Made by a program: the position numbers and the translations under genes
Assembly (NCBI GenBank): GCA_037446915.1
Contig: JBBIHP010000071.1
Location: 1-16,196 of the forward strand
Direction of reading: 5' to 3'
Length of the DNA: 16,196 nt
DNA from: DSXH01 sp037446915
GTDB lineage: Bacteria > Bacteroidota > Ignavibacteria > Ignavibacteriales > Melioribacteraceae
Part shown: one piece after another, positions 1 to 7,898 of the stretch
Layout of the letters: every line of letters begins with the position of its first letter
Position numbering within the stretch: position 1 is the stretch's first letter
Notes under the pieces: generated by a model
Database searches by the model: none
Seen by the model: the letters and a program-made list of their open reading frames with translations, nothing else
Told to the model about the DNA's origin: nothing

Positions 1-1
1 C

Positions 2-1552
2 CCATTTCCAATTGAATCCGCATTATCCGGAGTAGGCAAACCGGTTGGTAAGGATAATATCCTCTGGTACAAAACAAAATTTCAATTACCGGTTGATTGG
101 AAAAATAAACGGTTAATTCTTCACTTCGGTGCTGTTGATTGGGAATCTACTATTTATGTAAATAAAAAATTTGTCGGTCTACATCAAGGTGGATACGATT
201 CATTCAGCTTTGATATTACTGATTATCTGATTGACACACCTGAACAGGAAATAATAATTTCGGTATGGGATCCAACCAACGATGGATTTCAACCGCGTGG
301 TAAACAGGTTAATAAACCCGGAGGAATCTGGTATACTGCTGTTACTGGAATCTGGCAGACTGTCTGGATTGAACCCGTTAACAAGACTTACATAAAAAAT
401 ATAAAACTGATACCTGATATTGACGACAAAAAATTATGGGTTAATTTTTACTACGAAGGAATTCAAAGCGATGATGAAGTTGAGGTTATTGCTTACGATG
501 GTTCAAAAGAAATAAGCCGCGATAAATATTATTACAGCGATTTAATGACGGTTGAGTTGCAGAATCCCAAACTCTGGTCACCTGCAAATCCTTTTATATA
601 CGACCTGAAAGTTCGGCTACTAAGGAAAAATGAATTACTTGATGAGGTAAGTTCATACTTTGCAATGCGAAAAATTTCTGTTGCAAAAGATTCCAGAGGT
701 GTTCCCCGATTAATGCTCAACAATAAATTTTTATTTCAATTCGGTACTTTAGACCAGGGATGGTGGCCAGATGGACTTTACACTGCTCCATCCGATGAAG
801 CTCTCTATTACGATATTGAAAAACTGAAACAGCATGGCTTCAATCTGATCCGTAAACATGTTAAAGTTGAACCAGCAAGATATTATTACCACTGCGACCG
901 ATTGGGAATGCTTGTTTGGCAGGATATGCCGAGTGGAGACGGATACGCTTCATCGGGCGATAATAACGAGATTCAACGAACCGCTCAATCGGAATATCAG
1001 TTCGAAAAGGAATTAAAAAATATTATTGATCAGCTCTACAATTTTCAATCGATTATTGTCTGGGTTCCTTTTAATGAAGGATGGGGTCAATTCAACACAA
1101 TACAAATATGCAACTGGATTAAGCATTACGATCCATACCGGTTGGTAGATGGACCAAGCGGATGGAGCGACTTTTACGGAGCCGGTGATATTCAGGATAA
1201 ACACGATTACCCCGGTCCTTCTATGCCAGAAAATAAAAACGATAATCGCGCACTTGCTCTCGGTGAGTTCGGTGGTTTAGGACTTCCTATTGAAAATCAT
1301 ACATGGAAAGATAAAGATAACTGGGGATACAGGAGCTTTAACAATCCAGATGAATTAAGAAACGCATTCTTATCATTAATCGAAAAATTTCCCGGTTTAA
1401 TTTTGAAAGGTCTTTCTGCAGCAATCTATACACAAACTACCGATGTTGAGATTGAAGTAAATGGACTTATGACGTATGATAGAAAAGTTGATAAGATGGG
1501 AGCCGATACTGTTGCTAATGCAATTAAAAAACTTTATGAAGTTTTAAAATAG
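2..1552 (+). CDS. Glycoside hydrolase family 2 (beta-galactosidase-like), 5'-truncated
   Basis: The reading frame is open from base 2 to the TAG at 1550-1552, giving 516 visible residues; the N-terminus lies outside the window. The visible part starts in the GH2 sugar-binding jelly-roll domain (WYKTKFQLP near the start, then DGFQPRGKQ), passes through an Ig-like segment (LWSPANPFIYDLKV) and ends in the TIM-barrel. The catalytic pair is visible: the acid/base Glu of FNEGWGQ (codon at 1076) and the probable nucleophile Glu of GEFGG (codon at 1265). RKHVKVEP and LGMLVWQDMP are typical barrel-strand motifs. The family hydrolyses terminal beta-galactosides, beta-mannosides or beta-glucuronides; substrate cannot be told from sequence. 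GH2 enzymes of this short type are about 600 aa, so roughly 80-100 residues are missing. Whether it had a signal peptide is unknown. It has no visible terminator before htpG. Confidence 0.9.
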   Translation, partial: PFPIESALSGVGKPVGKDNILWYKTKFQLPVDWKNKRLILHFGAVDWESTIYVNKKFVGLHQGGYDSFSFDITDYLIDTPEQEIIISVWDPTNDGFQPRGKQVNKPGGIWYTAVTGIWQTVWIEPVNKTYIKNIKLIPDIDDKKLWVNFYYEGIQSDDEVEVIAYDGSKEISRDKYYYSDLMTVELQNPKLWSPANPFIYDLKVRLLRKNELLDEVSSYFAMRKISVAKDSRGVPRLMLNNKFLFQFGTLDQGWWPDGLYTAPSDEALYYDIEKLKQHGFNLIRKHVKVEPARYYYHCDRLGMLVWQDMPSGDGYASSGDNNEIQRTAQSEYQFEKELKNIIDQLYNFQSIIVWVPFNEGWGQFNTIQICNWIKHYDPYRLVDGPSGWSDFYGAGDIQDKHDYPGPSMPENKNDNRALALGEFGGLGLPIENHTWKDKDNWGYRSFNNPDELRNAFLSLIEKFPGLILKGLSAAIYTQTTDVEIEVNGLMTYDRKVDKMGADTVANAIKKLYEVLK

Positions 1553-1571
1553 TTTCCAATAGCTTTCCAAT
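1553..1571 (+). repeat. Tandem TTTCCAAT octamers upstream of htpG
   Basis: TTTCCAAT occurs at 1553-1560 and again at 1564-1571. The copies are 11 bp apart start to start, about one helical turn, and lie in the 59-nt gap between the hydrolase stop and htpG. The repeat could be a binding site acting on htpG, or chance in AT-rich DNA. I see no CIRCE-type inverted repeat here. Confidence 0.3.
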
Positions 1572-1611
1572 TTTCTATTTGATGAATGAATAATAAAACC
1601 GGAGGAAAAAA

Positions 1612-3522
1612 ATGACAGAAAAAACTCATTCAACCAAATACGAGTTTAAAGCAGAAGTAAAAAAGCTTTTAGACATTTTAGTCCACTCGTTATATACAAG
1701 TCGCGAAATTTTCTTACGCGAACTGATTTCAAATGCTTCGGACGCACTGGATAAAATCCGTTTTGAATCGAACAAGGGAACTGATATTGAAGATAACGAC
1801 CTGCCATTAGAAGTAAAAATCGAATTCGATGAAAAGAAAAAACTATTAACAATTTCCGATACTGGAATTGGTATGACTCGCGATGAATTAATAACCAACA
1901 TAGGAACCATTGCGAAATCCGGTACGGAAGAATTTGTAAAGCTTGTTTCCGAAACTAAAGACTATGCTAATAATATTATCGGAAGATTTGGAGTCGGTTT
2001 CTATTCTGTTTTTATGGTTGCAAAAGAAGTAACCATTAGAACAAAGTCATTTAAGAAGGATGAACCTGCTATTGAGTGGAAATCCGATGGATTGGGCGAC
2101 TATGAAATTTCCGAACTAAGCGATAAAATAAAAAGAGGAACTCAAATAGAAATTCAACTTAAAGACGATGCTTCTGAATTTGCAGAGAAGTGGAGACTTG
2201 AGCAGACTATTAAAAAGCATTCAAGTTTTATTTCTTTCCCTATTTTCATCGGCAAGGAAAAAATAAATACAATTTCTGCGATATGGCGAGAACCTAAAAG
2301 TTCGGTTACTAAAGAAAAATATACAGAGTTTTATAAATTTCTTACTTACGATAATAATGAGCCGATGGAAATTATTCATAAGTCGGTTGATGCTCCAATT
2401 CAATTCAATGCGCTTCTATTTATTCCAGCAAAAAGTTTTGAATACTTCTGGATGGATAGGGAAAATTACGGACTCGATCTATATGTCCGACGGGTATTAA
2501 TTCAACATAAAAACAAGGATTTATTGCCAGAATACCTAAGCTTTGTAAAAGGTGTTGTAGATTCGGAAGACTTGCCTCTCAATATTTCCAGGGAAACTTT
2601 ACAGGAAAATGTAGTATTCTCAAAAATTTCTTCAAGTGTTACTTCCACTGTTCTTTCTCATCTATCCGATAAAGCTAATAATGATAAAGCTGGTTACGAA
2701 AAATTCTGGAAAGAGCATAGCCGTATTTTCAAACTTGGATATAGCGATTTTATTAATCACGAAAAATATTCTGAACTGCTGCGGTTTAACTCATCCACAT
2801 GTAACGAAAAAGATGAATTAATTTCTTTGGCTGATTATGTGTCGCGGTTCAAGAATGATCAGAAAGAAATTTTCTACTTAAGCGGACCAAACAGAGATTC
2901 TATTCTGTCCGATCCACATCTCGAAATTTTTAAGAAGAAAGGTCTCGAAGTTCTTTTTCTGTTCGACCCGATTGATGAATTCGTAATGTCGTCAATTAGA
3001 AAATATAAAGATTACGAATTCAAATCTGTATTAAATGCCGACTTAAAGAAGCTTGAGAAAATTAAAGATTCACAGGAGGTTGATAATAAAGTTGAAGAAT
3101 TATCACGTGATGATGAAAAGCATTTGAGCAGTCTGCTTTCTAAAATGAAATTGATTCTTGGCGATAAAGTCGTTGAAGTTCGTCTGTCCAAACGACTTGT
3201 TGATAGCCCTTCATGCCTGGTTTCGGAAGGTGATGAAATGTCTGCTGCAATGCAGAAAATTCTTAAGATGGCAAATCAAAATGTAGAAACTCAGAAACGG
3301 ATAATGGAAATAAATCAGAATCATTTACTTGTTAGAAATTTATTAAAGGTTTATAAAACAAATGTGGATGATGAGTTTATTCAACAGGTAACAGAGCAGC
3401 TATTTGAATCTTCGCTTTTACAGGAAGGTAATTTAGAAGATCCGCACGAACTGGTTAAGAGAATAAATGTTATGTTAGAAAAATCGAGCGATTGGTATTG
3501 TAAGGTGCAGAATATTTCATAA
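1612..3522 (+). CDS. htpG: HtpG, bacterial Hsp90 chaperone
   Basis: 636 aa, close to the usual HtpG length. HtpG is a cytosolic ATP-dependent homodimeric chaperone that remodels client proteins. The N-terminal GHKL ATPase domain (about residues 1-215) shows REIFLRELISNASDALDKIR (E37 catalytic, N41 Mg-binding), SDTGIGMT (D83, adenine contact) and the GRFGVGFYSVF lid/glycine motif near 124-134. The middle domain carries LPLNISRETLQEN with R327, the conserved ATP gamma-phosphate-sensing arginine. The C-terminal third is the dimerisation domain; there is no EEVD tail, as expected for bacteria. The start is supported by a strong CCGGAGGA Shine-Dalgarno about 8 nt upstream. The TAA stop is followed after only 14 nt by the sugar kinase gene, so read-through transcription into the sugar cluster is likely. 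Confidence 0.97.
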   Translation: MTEKTHSTKYEFKAEVKKLLDILVHSLYTSREIFLRELISNASDALDKIRFESNKGTDIEDNDLPLEVKIEFDEKKKLLTISDTGIGMTRDELITNIGTIAKSGTEEFVKLVSETKDYANNIIGRFGVGFYSVFMVAKEVTIRTKSFKKDEPAIEWKSDGLGDYEISELSDKIKRGTQIEIQLKDDASEFAEKWRLEQTIKKHSSFISFPIFIGKEKINTISAIWREPKSSVTKEKYTEFYKFLTYDNNEPMEIIHKSVDAPIQFNALLFIPAKSFEYFWMDRENYGLDLYVRRVLIQHKNKDLLPEYLSFVKGVVDSEDLPLNISRETLQENVVFSKISSSVTSTVLSHLSDKANNDKAGYEKFWKEHSRIFKLGYSDFINHEKYSELLRFNSSTCNEKDELISLADYVSRFKNDQKEIFYLSGPNRDSILSDPHLEIFKKKGLEVLFLFDPIDEFVMSSIRKYKDYEFKSVLNADLKKLEKIKDSQEVDNKVEELSRDDEKHLSSLLSKMKLILGDKVVEVRLSKRLVDSPSCLVSEGDEMSAAMQKILKMANQNVETQKRIMEINQNHLLVRNLLKVYKTNVDDEFIQQVTEQLFESSLLQEGNLEDPHELVKRINVMLEKSSDWYCKVQNIS

Positions 3523-3527
3523 TTGAT

Positions 3528-3539
3528 GGAAGATTATTG
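3528..3539 (+). promoter_or_regulatory. RBS and TTG start of the GHMP kinase gene
   Basis: GGAAG at 3528-3532 lies 4 nt before TTG at 3537-3539. The frame has a stop at 3501-3503, and no ATG or GTG between that stop and the first kinase motif. TTG is therefore the only standard start codon available. Spacing is a little short. Confidence 0.6.
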
Positions 3540-4637
3540 CAAGCGAATAGTCCAATATTGAAAGTATCAACACCGGGAAGAATTTGTCTCTTTGGGGAAC
3601 ATCAGGATTATTTGAATTTACCTGTTATCGCTGCTGCAATTTCTAAAAGAGTTTCTATTGAGGGAGCTAAAAATTCCAGCAGTAAAATATCAATAGATCT
3701 TCTCGATATAAATGATCATGATCAATTTGTTGTAACAGAAAAAATCCCGTATATAAAAGAAAGAGATTATTTAAGAAGTTCATTCAACGTATTGATTAGA
3801 AATGGTTTTACATTTTCTTCCGGTATTGAATGTGTTGTTAAAGGTGATATACCGATTAACACCGGGACTTCAAGTTCGTCAGCTCTTGTTGTTAGCTGGA
3901 TCAATTTTCTTGCATTGATGAGCGATCAGAAGAAATCACTTAGCAGTTTTGAAATAGCAGAATACGCACATTCTGCAGAAGTAGTTGAGTTTGGAGAACC
4001 CGGCGGAATGATGGATCATTTTTCAACTTCAATCGGTGGAATAATACATTTAAGTACTCAACATTCAATAAAAATTGAAGAGTTAAATTCCAGACCCGGT
4101 CCCTTTATACTTGGCAATTCTGAAGAACCAAAGGATACTAAAAGTATTCTGGCAAGAGTTAAAGATGGAGTAATTAATATTTCCAGCAAGCTCAAACAAA
4201 GTTATCCAGGATTTGGTTTAGACGATATTACACTTGAATCGCTTCCTGAATTTAAAAGTAATCTTACAGAAGAAGAAATGAAATTACTTGAAGGAACAAT
4301 TATAAATAAGAATATAACCGAAGAAGCGTATAAATTATTAAGGGATAAAAATTTTGACAGTAAAAGACTCGGGAAACTTTTAAATAAGCATCAGGATATT
4401 TTGCGCGATTACTTAAAAATATCCACCACTAAAATAGATAGAATGATTAATGCAGCATTAGACGCCGGCGCATTAGGATGTAAAATAAACGGCTCTGGCG
4501 GCGGGGGATGTATGTTTGCCTATGCACCTGATAATCCTGAAAAAGTTCTAAACGCTGTAAAAGTTATTGCACCTGAATCGTATATCGTATATGTGGACGA
4601 GGGGACGAAGGTTGAATTAAACGGAGTAGAAAAGTAA
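3537..4637 (+). CDS. GHMP-family sugar kinase, galactokinase-like
   Basis: 366 aa from a TTG start; the next in-frame ATG is beyond residue 120 and would remove essential motifs. GHMP kinases phosphorylate small-molecule hydroxyls with ATP; the galactokinase branch makes sugar 1-phosphates. Motif 1, STPGRICLFGEHQDY (residues 11-25), keeps the E-H-x-D (E21, H22, D24) that contacts the sugar in galactokinases. Motif 2 is GDIPINTGTSSSSA (103-116), the phosphate-binding loop. The galactokinase catalytic aspartate matches D160 in GGMMDHFSTSIGG. Motif 3 is INGSGGGGCMFAY (317-329). Substrate is not certain: galactose, GalNAc, glucuronate and arabinose kinases all share this fold. Its stop overlaps the next gene's start by one base (TAATG), so the two are probably translationally coupled. 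The downstream nucleotidyltransferase and epimerase suggest it makes a sugar 1-phosphate for activation. Confidence 0.88.
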   Translation: MQANSPILKVSTPGRICLFGEHQDYLNLPVIAAAISKRVSIEGAKNSSSKISIDLLDINDHDQFVVTEKIPYIKERDYLRSSFNVLIRNGFTFSSGIECVVKGDIPINTGTSSSSALVVSWINFLALMSDQKKSLSSFEIAEYAHSAEVVEFGEPGGMMDHFSTSIGGIIHLSTQHSIKIEELNSRPGPFILGNSEEPKDTKSILARVKDGVINISSKLKQSYPGFGLDDITLESLPEFKSNLTEEEMKLLEGTIINKNITEEAYKLLRDKNFDSKRLGKLLNKHQDILRDYLKISTTKIDRMINAALDAGALGCKINGSGGGGCMFAYAPDNPEKVLNAVKVIAPESYIVYVDEGTKVELNGVEK

Positions 4638-5493
4638 TGCCGCGTATCGTAATTCTTGCCGGTGGAATTTCTTCGCGAATGAAAAAGAATGATTCGAATG
4701 TAATGCTTGATCCGAAACTGATGAATGATTCGAATGAAAAATCCAAATCGATGATACGTATCGGTTCTGATGACCGGCCTTTTTTAGATTACCTTCTTAT
4801 AAATATTCAAAATGCCGGCTATAAGGACGTTGTAATTGTTGTAAATGAAAGGGACAATTCAATTATCAATTATTACAGCGATAGAAAAAATATAGTAGAA
4901 TTTGAAAACCTTTCATTCGATTTTGCAATTCAGCCTATTCCTCCAGGTAGAGAAAAACCATTGGGAACAGCCGATGCACTTTACAGGGCATTACTAAAAA
5001 GAACCGATTGGCGCGGAAAGAAATTTACAATGTGCAATAGCGATAATCTTTACTCTGTTAATACACTTAAATTGCTGCTTGAATGCCATCATCCAAATTC
5101 AATGATAGATTATGACAGCAAAGGTTTAGGATTTGATGATGAACGGATCGGCAAGTTTTCAATTACGAAAAAGGATAGAAATAATTTTCTGATAGATATA
5201 ATTGAAAAACCATCCGCAGAAACTATTGAAATGCAGAAGACGATTGATGGATTTGTAGGCGTTAGCATGAATATCTTCAGATTCGACTATGACTTGATCT
5301 TTCCGTTTTTGGAAATTACTCCGGAAAATCAATCAAGAAAGGAAAAAGAAATTCCAACTACAGTAAAATTGATGATTGATAAAAATACACAATCGGTTTT
5401 TACATTNNNNNNNNNNNNNNNNNNNNNNNNNNNNNNNNNNNNNNNNNGATTGTAAAACAATTTTTAGAAAATAAATTCCCATATAAACCTTAA
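4637..5493 (+). CDS. Sugar-phosphate nucleotidyltransferase, interrupted by an assembly gap
   Basis: The protein starts PRIVILAGGISSRMKK, the NTP-transferase nucleotide-binding loop. It has GTADALYRAL near 110, a metal-binding aspartate in FTMCNSDN (D136) and an IEKPSAE motif near 196. It should join a sugar 1-phosphate to a nucleotide, giving NDP-sugar and pyrophosphate, in the cytosol. About 256 residues are readable before 41 Ns (5407-5447). Read literally through the gap, the frame stops at 5453-5455. In a different frame the bases after the gap read IVKQFLENKFPYKP and then TAA at 5491-5493, which looks like a natural C-terminus for this family. I therefore place the end at 5493 and infer that the gap length is wrong. 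A GGAG lies shortly before the ATG, within the end of the kinase gene. The sugar and nucleotide specificity cannot be read from the sequence. Confidence 0.85.
5407..5447. other. Assembly gap (41 N)
   Basis: A run of 41 undetermined bases inside the 3' end of the nucleotidyltransferase gene. The coding frames before and after it agree only if the true gap length is a multiple of 3, so 41 is probably an estimate. About 14-15 residues would be hidden if the real length is near 42. Confidence 0.99.
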
Positions 5494-5525
5494 ATTGTAC
5501 TTGTAATAATTATCCGGCGAATAAA

Positions 5526-7892
5526 ATGTATCATGGTCTCGATCAAAATAATTTATCACCTGTAGAAAAATACTTTTTGAATTTATCAGATAAGGAATTT
5601 ATTTACGAACCGGTCGAAAAAATTCCGGTAATTCAAACACAAAATTTTTACGAATTAGGACAACTTACCGCACTCCGCTTTATTGAATGGGTTCAGAAGA
5701 ACCCCGGCGGAGTAATATCTCTGCCAACCGGAAAAACGCCCGAACACTTTATTTCAATGATCACTTATTACCTTAATAACTGGAACGATAAAAAGGTTAA
5801 AAAAGAACTTGAAGAAATCGGAATTGACTGTTCAGTAAAACCTGATATGCGGAGTCTTCACTTTGTTCAGATAGATGAATTTTACCCGATCGATTCAACA
5901 CAGCATAATAGTTTTTATTACTTCCTTCAGAAATTCTATTTTAATAATCTCAAGCTGGATAAAGAGAAAGCATTATTAATTAATGTGAATGAAATTGGAA
6001 CTGCAGAAGGATTGCCACTAAATAAAATATTCCCCGATAGAATAGTAGATCTTTCTTTACGAACCCGTTTGCCAGGCAGCCGGTTGGACAGACTTCAAAA
6101 AACTACGATTGAATTGGTTGATGAGTTCTGCACGAATTACGAGAGAAAAATTCGTGAACTTGGCGGGATCGGATTTTTTATTGGTGGAATCGGTCCCGAT
6201 GGTCATATCGGTTTTAATGTTCAGGGGAGCGATCACTTTTCAACAACACGATTTACACAAACTAATTATGAAACCCAGGCGGTAGCATCTGTGGATCTTG
6301 GAGGAATGGAAGTAGCCCGGTCTATTCTAACAATTACTATCGGACTAAATACAATTACTTATAACCCTGATGCAACTGCAATTATAATTGCTGCCGGTGA
6401 AGCTAAATCGACTATTGTAAGAGATTCAGTTGAAAATTCATTTTCAAATAAATACCCGGCAACAGTTCTTCAAAAATTGAGAAACGCACGATTTTATATT
6501 ACAAATGGTGCGGCGCTTAGACTAAGAGAAAGAAGGTTCAACGATGTTAAAAAGGAATCTCCCATATCGCACAGGTCAATTGAAAGATCCATTATTAATC
6601 TTGCCGTTGAAAAACAGAAGGAAGTTAAAGACCTTGATTATTCCGATTATGAATCGGATAAATTAAGCAGTCTGGTGTTAGAAAAAACAAATCGTTCATT
6701 TACCGAAATCAATAGGTCGGTATTTGAAGAATCATTGAAGAAATTTAATAAAGGGATTTCACCTATTGAAAATCAGATAATTCTTCATACGGCTCCACAT
6801 CATGATGATATAATGTTAGGATATTTACCGTATGTAATTCATCTTGTTAGGAATGCATCTAATCAGCATCACTTTACAATTCTTACAAGCGGGTTTACAG
6901 CTGTTACTAATTCATATATGCTCAAACTTGTTGAATCGTTAAAAGAATATCTTGATAACGGAAGCTTCATCGAATTATTCAACCAAAATTATTTTGAACC
7001 CGCAAGCGTGTATGGGAATAATAAAGATGTAAATCTGTATCTCGATGGTTTATCAGCTCACAGTAGAACAATGCGTAAAGAAGCATCTGCAAAGAGACTT
7101 TTAAGAAATATTATTGAAGTGTTCGGTTTGCAGAGCATCGAAGATGTTAAATCAAGGATTGTAGAACTTACAGGATATTTTAATTCTCAATACCCGGGTA
7201 AGAAAGACACACCTGATGTTCAAAAGCTAAAAGGAATGCTTCGCGAATTTGAAGAAGAAATTGTATGGGCTTATTTTGGTTTTAGCAGAGAAAGTGTTTC
7301 GCATCTTCGACTTGGGTTTTATCAGGGGGAAATTTTTACTGAAAGTCCGGAATTAAACCGCGATGTAATGCCGTTTGTAAATCTATTAAGGAAAATTAAA
7401 CCGACTATTATTACTGTTGCATTGGATCCTGAGGGGAGCGGTCCAGATACTCATTATAAAGTATTGCAAACAATTACAGAAGCATTAAGGATTTACGAAA
7501 AAGAAGCTGATGTTTCCAATTTGCGTATCTGGTGTTATAGAAATGTATGGAATAGATTTCATCCGGCGGAAGCAAATATTTTTGTCCCGGTTAGTCTGAA
7601 TTCTTTTGCAATAATGGAAAATATATTTTTGAATAGTTATGGTTCACAAAGAGATGCAAGTTTTCCCAGTTATGAATTTGATGGTCCCTTCTGCCGCCTC
7701 GTTCAGAAAATTCAATCGGAGCAATATCAGACAGTCCGTTTATGTCTGGGTAAAGACTTCTTTATGAATCATGATGTGCCGCGTGTTAGAGCTGCACACG
7801 GTATGGTATATTTGCTTGAATTATCTCTGGATCAGTTTTACACTAAGTCAATAGAATTAAAAAAGCTAATTGAATTTCATTCGCATAAATAG
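5526..7892 (+). CDS. Glucosamine-6-phosphate deaminase-like / PIG-L (LmbE) deacetylase-like fusion
   Basis: 788 aa with two enzymatic domains. The N-terminal half (about 30-350) is a NagB/6-phosphogluconolactonase fold: SLPTGKTPEHFI (phosphate loop), QIDEFYP (D117, equal to E. coli NagB D72) and GGIGPDGHIGFN (D225 and H227, equal to D141 and H143). The residue matching NagB E148 is V232. The C-terminal half (about 415-788) is PIG-L/LmbE-like: APHHDDIMLG gives the zinc motif H425, D427, D428, and DTHYKVLQ gives the third ligand H643. PIG-L family enzymes remove N-acetyl groups from GlcNAc derivatives; NagB turns glucosamine-6-P into fructose-6-P and ammonia. A bifunctional amino-sugar deacetylase/deaminase is therefore a reasonable but unproved reading. 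To my knowledge, long NagB-like proteins with this C-terminal domain occur in Bacteroidota, so the fusion is unlikely to be an assembly artefact. The RBS is weak. The stop lies 6 nt before the epimerase gene. Confidence 0.85.
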   Translation: MYHGLDQNNLSPVEKYFLNLSDKEFIYEPVEKIPVIQTQNFYELGQLTALRFIEWVQKNPGGVISLPTGKTPEHFISMITYYLNNWNDKKVKKELEEIGIDCSVKPDMRSLHFVQIDEFYPIDSTQHNSFYYFLQKFYFNNLKLDKEKALLINVNEIGTAEGLPLNKIFPDRIVDLSLRTRLPGSRLDRLQKTTIELVDEFCTNYERKIRELGGIGFFIGGIGPDGHIGFNVQGSDHFSTTRFTQTNYETQAVASVDLGGMEVARSILTITIGLNTITYNPDATAIIIAAGEAKSTIVRDSVENSFSNKYPATVLQKLRNARFYITNGAALRLRERRFNDVKKESPISHRSIERSIINLAVEKQKEVKDLDYSDYESDKLSSLVLEKTNRSFTEINRSVFEESLKKFNKGISPIENQIILHTAPHHDDIMLGYLPYVIHLVRNASNQHHFTILTSGFTAVTNSYMLKLVESLKEYLDNGSFIELFNQNYFEPASVYGNNKDVNLYLDGLSAHSRTMRKEASAKRLLRNIIEVFGLQSIEDVKSRIVELTGYFNSQYPGKKDTPDVQKLKGMLREFEEEIVWAYFGFSRESVSHLRLGFYQGEIFTESPELNRDVMPFVNLLRKIKPTIITVALDPEGSGPDTHYKVLQTITEALRIYEKEADVSNLRIWCYRNVWNRFHPAEANIFVPVSLNSFAIMENIFLNSYGSQRDASFPSYEFDGPFCRLVQKIQSEQYQTVRLCLGKDFFMNHDVPRVRAAHGMVYLLELSLDQFYTKSIELKKLIEFHSHK

Positions 7893-7898
7893 AATCTT

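Noticed and set aside
5450..5455. Stop at 5453-5455 as the true end of the nucleotidyltransferase
   Set aside because: It depends on the gap being exactly 41 nt. The alternative frame gives a plausible family C-terminus ending at 5493.
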